Shown here: positions 26,680 to 35,351 of the stretch, piece after piece | How positions within the stretch are numbered: the first letter of the stretch is position 1 | Layout of the letters: each line of letters begins with the position of its first letter | Assembly: GCF_016865235.1 (NCBI RefSeq) | Contig: NZ_CP064030.1 | Coordinates: 3,782,001 to 3,846,000 of the forward strand | Length of the DNA stretch: 64,000 nt | Source: Dyella caseinilytica | Lineage (GTDB): Bacteria; Pseudomonadota; Gammaproteobacteria; Xanthomonadales; Rhodanobacteraceae | Reading direction: 5' to 3' | Made by a program: the position numbers and the translations under genes | Notes under the pieces: model-generated | Database searches by the model: none | What the model was told of the DNA's origin: nothing | What the model saw: the letters and a program-made list of their open reading frames with translations, nothing else

Positions 26680-27735
26680 ATGTCCATGAGAACGCTGCTT
26701 GTTACCGGCGGAGCCGGCTTCATCGGCGCGAACTTCGTGCTGCATGCAGTAAACCACGGTCTGCGCGTCATCAACCTCGACAAGCTGACCTACGCTGGCA
26801 ACCTGGACACCTTGGCGCCGCTGCAAAACCACGATGGGCATGTCTTCGTGCAAGGCGACATTGGCGACCGGTCACTGGTAACCAGTCTGCTGGTCAAACA
26901 TCGTCCAGCGGCGATCGTCAACTTTGCCGCCGAATCGCATGTGGACCGCTCGATCGACGGCCCGGCTGCCTTCATCGAGACCAATGTGGTGGGCACGCTG
27001 GGCCTGCTGGAATGCGCCCGCGACTATTGGCGCGGCCTGGCAGACGCAGCCCGTGACACGTTCCGTTTCCTGCACGTGTCCACCGACGAGGTCTATGGTT
27101 CGCTGGGCGCCGATGGCAAGTTCACCGAAACCACGCCCTATGCGCCCAACTCACCCTACTCCGCCTCCAAGGCCGCCTCGGATCATCTGGTGCGCGCGTT
27201 CCACCACACTTACGGATTGCCCACACTCACTACCAACTGCTCGAACAACTACGGGCCGTACCAGTTCCCTGAAAAGCTGATCCCTCTGGTGATCCAGAAG
27301 GCGCTGGCCGGCGAGCCGCTGCCCGTCTACGGCGACGGCAAAAATATCCGCGACTGGCTGTTCGTCGGCGACCATTGCAGCGCGATCCGCCGCGTACTGG
27401 AAGCCGGCAGGATCGGCGAAACCTACAATGTGGGCGGCAACGCGGAACGCGAAAACATTACCGTGGTGAAAACCATCTGTGCCCTGCTCGACACGCATCG
27501 CCCGCTTACAGATGGCCGCCAGCGCGAGTCGTTGATCACCTATGTGAAAGATCGCCCGGGCCATGACCGCCGTTACGCGATCGACTCAAGCAAGCTGCAG
27601 CGAGAGTTAGGCTGGCGTCCTTCGCAGACCTTTGAAAGCGGTATCGCGCAGACCGTGGAGTGGTACCTTGCCCACCAGCCGTGGGTGCAAAGGGTGCTCG
27701 ACGGCAGCTATCGGATGGAGCGGCTCGGCGCATGA
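26680..27735 (+). CDS. rmlB: dTDP-glucose 4,6-dehydratase
   Basis: The second step of dTDP-L-rhamnose synthesis, forming dTDP-4-keto-6-deoxy-glucose. The 351-residue SDR enzyme has VTGGAGFIGANFV, NLDKLTYAGNLDTL, AAESHVDRSIDGP, STDEVYGSLG, catalytic YSASKAASDHLV and NCSNNYGPYQFPEKLIP, all standard RmlB landmarks. AAGGA nine bases upstream selects the ATG at 26680. It is the first gene of rmlBACD-manC, a chain joined by ATGA overlaps. Confidence 0.97.
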   Translation: MSMRTLLVTGGAGFIGANFVLHAVNHGLRVINLDKLTYAGNLDTLAPLQNHDGHVFVQGDIGDRSLVTSLLVKHRPAAIVNFAAESHVDRSIDGPAAFIETNVVGTLGLLECARDYWRGLADAARDTFRFLHVSTDEVYGSLGADGKFTETTPYAPNSPYSASKAASDHLVRAFHHTYGLPTLTTNCSNNYGPYQFPEKLIPLVIQKALAGEPLPVYGDGKNIRDWLFVGDHCSAIRRVLEAGRIGETYNVGGNAERENITVVKTICALLDTHRPLTDGRQRESLITYVKDRPGHDRRYAIDSSKLQRELGWRPSQTFESGIAQTVEWYLAHQPWVQRVLDGSYRMERLGA

Positions 27736-28619
27736 GCATGCACAAAGGCATCATCCTCGCCGGCGGGTCCGGCACGCGGCTGTATCCGATCACACAAGCC
27801 GTCAGCAAGCAGCTGTTGCCGGTCTACGACAAGCCGATGGTGTATTACCCCTTGGCCACCCTGATGCTGGCCGGCATCCGGCAAGTCCTGATGATCAACA
27901 CCCCACATGAGCAACTGCTATTCCAGCGCCTGCTGGGCGACGGCTCGCAATGGGGCATCGACATCCAGTATGCCGTGCAGCCCTCCCCCGACGGTCTGGC
28001 CCAAGCTTTCCTGATCGGCCGCGACTTCGTTGGCAAGGATCCAAGTTGCCTGGTGCTGGGCGACAACATCTTCTATGGCGTCGGCCTCACCGAACGGCTG
28101 AAGCGCGCCGCTGCGCGCGAGCATGGTGCCACCGTATTCGGTTATTGGGTGAAGGATCCGGAACGCTATGGGGTGGCCGAGTTCGATGCCGATGGCTGCG
28201 TCATCGGGCTGGAGGAGAAACCCGCCAAACCGAAATCGCAGTATGCCGTCACCGGCCTGTATTTCTACGATGCACGCGTGTGCGACTACGCGGCGGAGCT
28301 CAAGCCATCCCCGCGCGGCGAGCTTGAGATCACCGACCTTAACCGCCGCTATCTTGACGACGGCTCGCTGCATCTGGAGCAACTCGGCCGCGGCTACGCC
28401 TGGCTCGATACCGGCACGCACGAATCTCTGATGGAAGCGGGCAACTACATCCAGACCATTGAAAACCGGCAAGGGCTGAAGGTTTGCTGCCCTGAGGAAA
28501 TCGCCTATCTCAGCGGTTGGATCGATGCCGAACAGGTCATGCGCCTGGCGGAGCCGCTGATCAAGACCGGCTACGGCCAATATCTCGTTCAATTGGTAAA
28601 GCAGGTGCCCGCTCGATGA
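27732..28619 (+). CDS. rmlA: Glucose-1-phosphate thymidylyltransferase
   Basis: Makes dTDP-glucose from glucose-1-phosphate and dTTP, the committed step of dTDP-rhamnose synthesis. The 295-residue protein has the nucleotidyltransferase loop ILAGGSGTRLYPIT followed by SKQLLPVYDKPMVYYPL, then LGDNIFYG, VTGLYFYDA and TGTHESLMEAGNYI. The start codon overlaps the rmlB stop (ATGA), and its stop overlaps rmlC. It is known to be feedback-inhibited by dTDP-rhamnose in the family. Confidence 0.97.
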   Translation: MSMHKGIILAGGSGTRLYPITQAVSKQLLPVYDKPMVYYPLATLMLAGIRQVLMINTPHEQLLFQRLLGDGSQWGIDIQYAVQPSPDGLAQAFLIGRDFVGKDPSCLVLGDNIFYGVGLTERLKRAAAREHGATVFGYWVKDPERYGVAEFDADGCVIGLEEKPAKPKSQYAVTGLYFYDARVCDYAAELKPSPRGELEITDLNRRYLDDGSLHLEQLGRGYAWLDTGTHESLMEAGNYIQTIENRQGLKVCCPEEIAYLSGWIDAEQVMRLAEPLIKTGYGQYLVQLVKQVPAR

Positions 28620-29173
28620 AAGCTATACAGACTTCCCTACCAGGCGTGCTGGTGGTCGAGCCGCAGGTATTCGAGGATCCACGCGGTTTCTTTTACGAGA
28701 GTTACAACGAGGCGAAATACGCCAAGCTCGGCATTCACGCGAACTTCGTGCAGACCAATGTCTCGCGCTCTTCGAAGGGCGTGCTGCGCGGTCTTCACTA
28801 TCAGTGGCCGAATCCGCAGGGCAAGCTGGTCAGCGTGCTGGAGGGTGAGGTTTACGACGTCGCCGTGGACATCCGCCGCGGCTCGCCCACTTTTGGGCAA
28901 TGGACGAGCGTGATGCTAACTGCCGACAACCATCGGCACATGTGGATTCCGCCCGGCTTCGCCCATGGTTTTTGCGTGCTATCTGATTTTGCGACGTTCA
29001 CTTACCAGTGCACGACACTGTATGACGCGGCGGCGGATGCAGGCATTTGCTGGAACGATGCAGCTATCGGCGTCGATTGGCCGATCAGCGAACCGCTAGT
29101 TTCCGCCAAGGACGTCAAGTCGCCACTACTGGCCGACGTATCGCCCGATCGTTTGCCGCTGTTCGAAACATGA
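28616..29173 (+). CDS. rmlC: dTDP-4-dehydrorhamnose 3,5-epimerase
   Basis: A 185-residue cupin enzyme that epimerises C3 and C5 of dTDP-4-keto-6-deoxy-glucose. GVLVVEPQVFEDPRGFF, QTNVSRSSKGVLRGLHYQ (with the catalytic His), GEVYDVAVDIRRGSPTFG and WIPPGFAHGFCVLS are in the expected order. It has ATGA overlaps on both sides within rmlBACD. Confidence 0.97.
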   Translation: MKAIQTSLPGVLVVEPQVFEDPRGFFYESYNEAKYAKLGIHANFVQTNVSRSSKGVLRGLHYQWPNPQGKLVSVLEGEVYDVAVDIRRGSPTFGQWTSVMLTADNHRHMWIPPGFAHGFCVLSDFATFTYQCTTLYDAAADAGICWNDAAIGVDWPISEPLVSAKDVKSPLLADVSPDRLPLFET

Positions 29174-30096
29174 ACATCCTGCTACTTGGCGCCAACGGAC
29201 AGCTTGGCCGTAGCTTTATCGAACACGGTGGCCTGGCAACACGCGGAAAGCTTTTTGCTGCCACACGCGACGGTCGACGCTTCGACGGCAACCCAGCCGA
29301 GGTCGCTGATCTATCGCAGCCTGACACGTTGCCCAGCCTGCTGGACCGGCTGCAACCACGATTGATCGTCAATACTGCCGCCTATACGGCGGTGGATCGC
29401 GCTGAGAGCGAAGAAGCGCAGGCCACGCGAATCAATGGCGATGCCGTTGGCGTGCTCGCCAAATGGACTGCCAACAACGACGCCCTGGTGATTCATTACT
29501 CCACCGACTACGTCTTCAGCGGGAACGCCACAGCGCCCTATCCCATCAGCGCCCCAGCCGCTCCGCTTGGTGCTTATGGGCGCAGCAAGCTCGCTGGGGA
29601 AATCTCCTTGCGAGAGAGCGGCGCCCATCATTTATTGCTGCGGACCGCCTGGGTCTACTCGTCGCACGGGCAAAATTTCCTTCGTACGATGCTTCGCCTG
29701 GCGGGAGAGCGCGAAGAAATCCGAATCGTAGCTGACCAACACGGCAGCCCCACCGATACGACGCTGATCGTGCAGGCTACCCTTGCTGCCCTCGATACCT
29801 GGCTGGAAGCCGACCCCATGCGACGCGATCAATTAAATGGCGTGCATCATCTGGTCGCCAGCGGCAGCACTACCTGGCATGGGTTTGCCGAGGTCATCAT
29901 GCAGGAAGCCAAGACGTTGGGATTACTTACCCGCGTGCCGAAGCTGACCCCTATCACGACCGCAGAATTCCCTACCCCCGCTCGTCGACCGGCCTGGTCT
30001 GTACTGGACAACACAGGCTTCCAGCAGCAATTTAGCTATCCTATGCCGGATTGGCGGCAAGGTTTGCGTCACATTATCAAAGCACTGGTCCTATAA
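29170..30096 (+). CDS. rmlD: dTDP-4-dehydrorhamnose reductase
   Basis: The final step of dTDP-L-rhamnose synthesis. The 308-residue SDR-like reductase has LLGANGQLGRSF for NAD(P)H, NTAAYTAVDRAESE, HYSTDYVFSG, the catalytic pair in YGRSKLAGE and LRTAWVYSSHG. The start overlaps the rmlC stop. Only three bases separate its stop from manC, so the GDP-mannose and dTDP-rhamnose supply genes are probably co-expressed. Confidence 0.96.
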   Translation: MNILLLGANGQLGRSFIEHGGLATRGKLFAATRDGRRFDGNPAEVADLSQPDTLPSLLDRLQPRLIVNTAAYTAVDRAESEEAQATRINGDAVGVLAKWTANNDALVIHYSTDYVFSGNATAPYPISAPAAPLGAYGRSKLAGEISLRESGAHHLLLRTAWVYSSHGQNFLRTMLRLAGEREEIRIVADQHGSPTDTTLIVQATLAALDTWLEADPMRRDQLNGVHHLVASGSTTWHGFAEVIMQEAKTLGLLTRVPKLTPITTAEFPTPARRPAWSVLDNTGFQQQFSYPMPDWRQGLRHIIKALVL

Positions 30097-30099
30097 AAC

Positions 30100-31512
30100 A
30101 TGTTGATTCCTCTCATCCTCAGTGGTGGTAGCGGCACCCGCCTGTGGCCGGTCTCGCGCAGAAACCTTCCTAAGCAGTTTCTCGCACTCAGCGGCGACGG
30201 CACGCTTTTCCAGCAAGCAGTCACCCGCACGCAGAAGCTGCCAGAAGCCACGGCGCCGATCATCGTCGCCAGCGAAGACCATCGATTCTTGGCGGCTGAC
30301 CAACTGCTGGAAGCTGGCGTACAAGGCGCCACCATCGTGTTGGAACCCATCGCCCGCAACACTGCCCCAGCCATAGCCCTGGGCGCGCTGAAAGCGGTCG
30401 AGCGCGACCCGCAGGCCCTTCTACTGGTGCTGCCCGCTGATCACCTGATTGGCGACACGGAAAACTTTGCCGCTGCAGTGCAACAAGCATTGTCTGCGGC
30501 TCGTGATGGCTGGTTGGTGACGTTCGGCATCCGCCCGGATCGTCCGGAAACGGGATTTGGCTACATTCGCCGGGCAGAGTCGATCGACGGCAGCGCATTC
30601 CGTGTGGAACGTTTCGTGGAAAAGCCGAACCTCACCACGGCCGAAAGCTACGTCAAAGACGGCGGCTACGACTGGAACTCAGGCATGTTCCTGTTCAAGG
30701 CCTCCCGCTACCTGGAAGAGCTGGGCCAGCACGCTCCCGACATGCTTGCCACCGTGCGCGCAGCGTACGCCACCGGGCACGGCGATCTGGACTTCGTGCG
30801 CGTAGATGCCGAGGCATTTGCCAAGGTGCCGGATAATTCGATCGACTATGCCGTGATGGAGAAAACCTCCCGCGCCGCGGTGATCCCGGTCAGCTGTGCC
30901 TGGAGCGATATCGGCTCCTGGTCGGCACTGTGGCTGTCCGGCCAGCACGACGAACAGGGCAACCAGCGCGAGGGTGACACCTTGACGGTGAATACCCGCA
31001 ACTCGCTGTTGCGCTCGCACGATCGCCACATGATCGCCACTGTAGGCGTGGACGACCTGATCGTGGTCAGCACGCCGGATGCCACTCTGGTTGCGCACCG
31101 TGATGCCGCGCAAGATGTGAAGAAGGTTGTGGATCAGTTGAAGGCTTCCGGTCGCACTGAACACTCCTTCCACCGCGTGGTGCATCGTCCGTGGGGCAGT
31201 TATGACTCGCTCGAAGCGGGCGGCCGTTTCCAGGTGAAGCGCATCGTGGTGAAGCCTGGTGCCAGCCTGAGCCTGCAGAAGCATCACCACCGCGCTGAGC
31301 ACTGGATCGTGGTGTCGGGCACCGCCGAGGTCACCTGCGATGACAAGGTGTTCCTGATGGCGGAAAACCAGAGCACCTACATCCCGCTGGGCAGCGTCCA
31401 TCGTCTGCGCAATCCGGGCAAGGTGCCGCTGGAGCTGATCGAAGTGCAGTCAGGCAGCTATCTGGGCGAAGACGATATCGTCCGCTTCGACGACGTCTAC
31501 GGCCGCGCCTGA
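30100..31512 (+). CDS. manC: Mannose-1-phosphate guanylyltransferase/mannose-6-phosphate isomerase
   Basis: A bifunctional type II enzyme of 470 residues, equivalent to XanB/AlgA/WbpW. It provides GDP-mannose and can isomerise fructose-6-phosphate to mannose-6-phosphate. The N-terminal pyrophosphorylase has LSGGSGTRLWPVSR, PKQFL, LPADHLI, FVEKPNL and WNSGMFLF. The C-terminal cupin isomerase (about 345-470) has RPWGSYDSLE, KPGASLSLQKHHHRAEHWIV and HRLRNPGKVPLELIEVQ. It feeds Gmd-Rmd on the other strand. A 10-bp GC stem (31542-31570) follows. Confidence 0.96.
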   Translation: MLIPLILSGGSGTRLWPVSRRNLPKQFLALSGDGTLFQQAVTRTQKLPEATAPIIVASEDHRFLAADQLLEAGVQGATIVLEPIARNTAPAIALGALKAVERDPQALLLVLPADHLIGDTENFAAAVQQALSAARDGWLVTFGIRPDRPETGFGYIRRAESIDGSAFRVERFVEKPNLTTAESYVKDGGYDWNSGMFLFKASRYLEELGQHAPDMLATVRAAYATGHGDLDFVRVDAEAFAKVPDNSIDYAVMEKTSRAAVIPVSCAWSDIGSWSALWLSGQHDEQGNQREGDTLTVNTRNSLLRSHDRHMIATVGVDDLIVVSTPDATLVAHRDAAQDVKKVVDQLKASGRTEHSFHRVVHRPWGSYDSLEAGGRFQVKRIVVKPGASLSLQKHHHRAEHWIVVSGTAEVTCDDKVFLMAENQSTYIPLGSVHRLRNPGKVPLELIEVQSGSYLGEDDIVRFDDVYGRA

Positions 31513-31541
31513 TCGGTCGTCACACTGGCTGCAACAGCCGG

Positions 31542-31570
31542 ACGCCGCCGCGCAATAGGTGCGGCGGCGT
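31542..31570. terminator. Convergent terminator stem between manC and the O-methyltransferase
   Basis: ACGCCGCCGC (31542-31551) pairs with GCGGCGGCGT (31561-31570) around a nine-base loop between two convergent genes. No clear T-run is seen on either side, so termination may be partial. Confidence 0.55.
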
Positions 31571-31590
31571 TGAAGTAAGCGCACTACGCC

Positions 31591-32259
31591 TCAGCGGGAC
31601 ACGAGCGAGATCGAGAAGCCATCCCAACCCTTGGCGCCTACTGTCTGGATCGCGGTGGACTCAACCTCCGCATGCTTGGCCAGCAGATCGAAGAATTGAC
31701 GCATGCCCTGCACATCCGGATCGGTGTTCGCGGGGTCAGCCAGTTTGCCGTGCCGGATGACATTGTCGGCGACGATGACCGTACCTGTGCGGGATAGCTT
31801 CAAGCACAGACGTAAATAATCCGGATAGCTTGGCTTGTCCGCATCGATGAACACCAGATCGAAGGGCTCGACACCGTCTGCAATCATCTGCTGAAGCGAG
31901 TCTGCTGCCATGCCAAGTATGACGGAGACCGCGTCAGACAGCCCTGCCCACTCGATATTGGCGCGGGCCACGGCAGCGTAATCGGCATCGGCTTCCAGCG
32001 TAACGAGCGCGCCGCCTGCGGGCAAAGCACGCGCCAGCCAGATCGAGCTGTATCCGCCAAGCGTGCCAATTTCCAAAATGCGGCGCGCACCGCGAATCTT
32101 CGCCAGCAGATGCAGAAACTTGCCCTGGTTCTCCGCAACGTTGATCGAAGGAAGTCCGGCCTTGATGCTGGCCTCCAGCGCAGCCTTGAGCGCTGCATCG
32201 CTGTGCACGATCTGATCGCCGAAATAACGATCGAGAAAATTCCACTGCTCTTGATTCAT
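31591..32259 (-). CDS. SAM-dependent O-methyltransferase (catechol O-methyltransferase-like)
   Basis: A 222-residue cytosolic methyltransferase of the small cation-dependent O-methyltransferase type (PF01596-like). ILEIGTLGGYSSIWLARALP is the SAM-binding motif, VFIDADKPSYPDYL provides the metal-binding acidic residue, and IVADNVIRHGKL is the conserved post-motif. The ATG at 32259 (MNQEQWNFLDRYFG) is chosen; the longer frame upstream reads into the terminator of the neighbouring gene. The substrate is unknown. It lies outside the O-antigen operons and converges with manC, so a role in polysaccharide methylation is not supported. Confidence 0.88.
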   Translation of the reverse strand: MNQEQWNFLDRYFGDQIVHSDAALKAALEASIKAGLPSINVAENQGKFLHLLAKIRGARRILEIGTLGGYSSIWLARALPAGGALVTLEADADYAAVARANIEWAGLSDAVSVILGMAADSLQQMIADGVEPFDLVFIDADKPSYPDYLRLCLKLSRTGTVIVADNVIRHGKLADPANTDPDVQGMRQFFDLLAKHAEVESTAIQTVGAKGWDGFSISLVSR

Positions 32260-32320
32260 ATGGGAACCGCTCTTTTGGCAACGATCGGACCGATTGTCCC
32301 GTATCGCCAGAGCGAACTGC

Positions 32321-32350
32321 AAAAAACGCCCCCTGAAAAACCAGGGGGCG
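32321..32350 (-). terminator. Rho-independent terminator of the sedolisin gene
   Basis: On the minus strand a perfect 9-bp stem, CGCCCCCTG with CAGGGGGCG (32350-32342 with 32335-32327), is closed by a six-base loop. Six T residues (32326-32321) follow it. It lies 24 bases after the protease stop codon. Confidence 0.92.
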
Positions 32351-32374
32351 TCCAAGATCACATCGACCGATCTT

Positions 32375-34531
32375 TTACCAAGCCGACGCGTACACCAAGT
32401 TATAGGCATTCACCGAACCGATACCGGTAGCGAAATCCCAACCCGTGCCTGTGCCATAGGCCTTGTCATACGCAGATGTGGAAGTCGACAGCACACCGTA
32501 CGTGCCCGAGGGCTTATAGCAGCTGTGCGAACCCGTGCAATTCACGTCCATATCGCCCTGGGTGACGTCGTAGAAGATGCACGAGCTACCCACGGTATTG
32601 CCGTTGCTGGAATTGCAGGTGCTGCTACCGGATGAACCGTATTCGGTCTTGGCCAGCGAGTAGTACACCGAATCCGGATCGCCGGCACCGGTGGTAAACC
32701 CGTTGTGCTGATCGACCAGTGCCTGGATACCCGCCATGATCGGCGAGGCAAACGAGGTACCGCCCGCACCGGCCCAGCCACTCGGAGCACCCGTACAAGC
32801 TGCGCCCTCGCCAGCCGTGTTGCTGTAGCAGTAAACGTAGTAATGACCCCACACGCCATTGGCTGCGAACAGCGAGACGTCCGGGATATCACGCACGCCA
32901 TCACTGGGGTTGCCAACCAGGCCCGACTGCCACGAAGGCTTGCTCCAACCCGCACAGCTGCCGCTGACGACGCCGCTGGTACTCGGCGAGCCGGTGGCGC
33001 AACCGCTGGGACCGCCGCTGCCCGACGCTGTGGTCAGAAAGTCCTCTTTACCGGTGCTGCTGTTGCAGAAGCCGGTCTTGCCGTATGGCGTGCTGTAGCC
33101 TTCTTTCGAGGAGATCAACGAACTGGCGCAGGAGTCGTTCCACGGAATCTCCGGGATGTACGACAGAGCCGACTCATAGGTCGAGCCATTGCTCGAACTC
33201 CAGTACGTGCTGTTAGTACCTGCATAGGTATCGCCGAAATCGGTGCCACCCACTGCCACATTGTACGGCGTGGAAGCAAAGCCACTGACGCCGATACCGT
33301 GTGTCGCGTTGCTCTCATCCGCATCGCAGCTGGCTGCGCCTTCGTCACCCGCGGAGACGAACACGGAGATACCTTCGGCGGCCGCACTCTCGTACGTCGA
33401 GCTGTAAGCTGCGTTCTGAGTGGCACCATTTGCCGCTTCGCATTCGCCGTAGCTCACGCTCCACACTGTTGGCGCACTGCCCGCTTCGAGCAGATTCTCC
33501 ATCGCAATCAGGCCACCGAAGGTGGTGGAGCTATCGGCGCACGATACCAGCTCCAGCGTGGCACCCGGTGCGGCTGCGCCGGCGTATTCCACGTCGAGTT
33601 CCGCTTCGCCATCATTGCCGACCACATCACCCGGATTCGTGCAGCTTTCCGGATGCACCTGGCTGAAATTGGCCGTGGGCAGCCCGAAGGTGGAGCGGAA
33701 TGTGGTGATGTCGCTGGTCGAATAAACGTTGGTATCTTCGATCAGCGCAATCGTTTCGCCGCTGCCATTGACGCCCGCGCTGAACAGCGGATTGAGGTTG
33801 TAGATCGTCGCCAGGTCGGCTGGTGTCACGGCGTAGTACGTGGAGCTGCTTTCGGTGAAGGTGTAGTCCACGTGCTGTTTGTAGTTCACATGCGGACGGA
33901 AATCATTCAGCGACACCACGCCTTCCACCACACTGGCGAGTGCGGCCGGGATCTGTGGCTCGCTCATGTTGCCAATGTGGCTTTCGCCGTTGATGTTCAG
34001 ATGATGGATCTCGGTTGCGAATGCCTGACGCACTTGTCCGGCGGTGCCGGAGAAGTCGATCGTCATGCCGTTCTGGTACACCTTGTTCACCGTGAAGCCT
34101 TGCGACTTCAACCAATTGGTGATCGCATCAATATCCAGCTGGGACGGACCGTATTGCTCGCCAAGTCCCGCATTGGTCAACCAGTTGTGATAGTTCGGCG
34201 AACCTTTGGTGAGCTGCTGCTGCATCAGCGTCTGCAGCGCCTGTTCGCGATCAGCGGGACGCTTGAGCTGCAATAGCATGTGGTTCATCGCGGTGGAATC
34301 GTCGACACGCCCCTTGTCGTTCGCAGCGGTCGCATAAAGCGACACATTGCCAGGCAGGGTGACGCGGTCATTGTTGTTCGGCGCCTGCGTAATCTGTGGC
34401 TTGGACAACAGGCCAATCGTGGCAGCTGCATGGCTATTAGACGCATGGGCTAAGGCCAGACTGGCTGCCAAAAGGGTAAGGGCAAGCTTGGCGGCGCGAT
34501 GGCCACCATGACGTACGGCTACAAATCTCAC
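32375..34531 (-). CDS. Secreted sedolisin-family (S53) serine-carboxyl protease
   Basis: A 718-residue preproprotein. Residues 1-36 are a Sec signal peptide (ALTLLAASLALAHASNSHAAA). About 45-215 is the pro-kumamolisin inhibitory propeptide (GSPNYHNWLT, then VYQNGMTIDFSGTAG). The peptidase domain follows, with the catalytic Glu and Asp in EAELDVEYAGAAAPGA and the nucleophile in GGTSFASPIMAGI. A C-terminal calcium site is suggested by FYDVTQGD and GWDFATGIGS. Family members work in acid conditions, outside the cell. The GTG start is supported by GGGGAG upstream. The mature part is unusually rich in Ser, Gly and Asn, with several Cys pairs. It is monocistronic. Confidence 0.93.
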   Translation of the reverse strand: MRFVAVRHGGHRAAKLALTLLAASLALAHASNSHAAATIGLLSKPQITQAPNNNDRVTLPGNVSLYATAANDKGRVDDSTAMNHMLLQLKRPADREQALQTLMQQQLTKGSPNYHNWLTNAGLGEQYGPSQLDIDAITNWLKSQGFTVNKVYQNGMTIDFSGTAGQVRQAFATEIHHLNINGESHIGNMSEPQIPAALASVVEGVVSLNDFRPHVNYKQHVDYTFTESSSTYYAVTPADLATIYNLNPLFSAGVNGSGETIALIEDTNVYSTSDITTFRSTFGLPTANFSQVHPESCTNPGDVVGNDGEAELDVEYAGAAAPGATLELVSCADSSTTFGGLIAMENLLEAGSAPTVWSVSYGECEAANGATQNAAYSSTYESAAAEGISVFVSAGDEGAASCDADESNATHGIGVSGFASTPYNVAVGGTDFGDTYAGTNSTYWSSSNGSTYESALSYIPEIPWNDSCASSLISSKEGYSTPYGKTGFCNSSTGKEDFLTTASGSGGPSGCATGSPSTSGVVSGSCAGWSKPSWQSGLVGNPSDGVRDIPDVSLFAANGVWGHYYVYCYSNTAGEGAACTGAPSGWAGAGGTSFASPIMAGIQALVDQHNGFTTGAGDPDSVYYSLAKTEYGSSGSSTCNSSNGNTVGSSCIFYDVTQGDMDVNCTGSHSCYKPSGTYGVLSTSTSAYDKAYGTGTGWDFATGIGSVNAYNLVYASAW

Positions 34532-35351
34532 GTGTAGTTCTCCCCAAGGAGTTTTTTTGTAAGAAAAGGTGCTCGTGAACCGGTGATGTGTTCCGTAACG
34601 GCAACGTCACGACAAAGCCACGATGCACCAAACGCACATCCACAACTGACATCTTCGGTAAAGAAATCCCCAAATTATTTTTTGCATGCATGAAACAAGT
34701 GCGACTTTTATGTGCTTCGCGCCGCTCTTTTCCCCTTGGCGATCTTTCTAACATGCAGACTTCGTGATCGTAAGATGACACTTACATGAACTCGGTCACG
34801 TTTTTTTGTAGGGGCAAAATATTCCGCTCGAGCGCATCTTTGTTCGCGCTTGCACCACATAAAAATCCCGCGCACTCGACTGCCACTTTTCACTGCAGAT
34901 ATCTCGATCAAAATAGTAAGCGCAACGCGCAAGCGCGGATTTGCATCGAGCTAATAGTCACAAGCGTGAAAATCCTGCAGCCTTTTCGGACTCGAAAAGT
35001 CCTTTGAGGCGGCGCTCAAGATGCTCCTGCAACATTCATTCGCGTTCACCGTCGCGATTTGATGCGATGGTTCCAAACTCATCTTTGAGAATGGAATGCC
35101 CGTCTGACTTTCGCGCTTTGCTGCGCATGCAAACGTGTCGCCCCTGCCCGCATCGGACCCATCGCGATCAAATTTCATGTGCGTTTGCAGCGTAAACGGA
35201 TGGCGTGCAGCAACGCCAGCAGCAGCTTTTCCACGTTGCCACGCCAGAACGAAGGCGGACTTGGAATAAGTGAAAGGAAACGTCGACATTTCACTTACAC
35301 TGTTTGCAGAAACTTTGCGTCGTCCCGCCCAGCGCCGCCAAAGGAGAAAAC
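34532..35351. other. 820-bp AT-rich intergenic region between divergent genes
   Basis: No reliable gene is seen in this long gap between the leftward protease and the rightward porin. Short frames on both strands have non-coding composition. Visible items are a run TTTTTTT at 34550-34556 near the protease start, another T7 at 34801-34807, and a hairpin CTTTTCG (34982-34988)/CGAAAAG (34993-34999) with a four-base loop. AAGGAG (35341-35346) is the porin ribosome site. Both promoters must lie here, with long untranslated leaders or an unrecognised small RNA. Confidence 0.5.

Noticed and set aside
31591..32259. O-methyltransferase as part of the O-antigen modification system
   Set aside because: It is convergent with manC, is separated by a terminator stem and belongs to a small-molecule (catechol-type) family.
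32705..34276. 523-codon plus-strand frame opposite the sedolisin gene
   Set aside because: It mirrors the protease gene, has no recognisable domain, and its length reflects the rarity of stops in the complement of this Ser/Gly-rich coding region.
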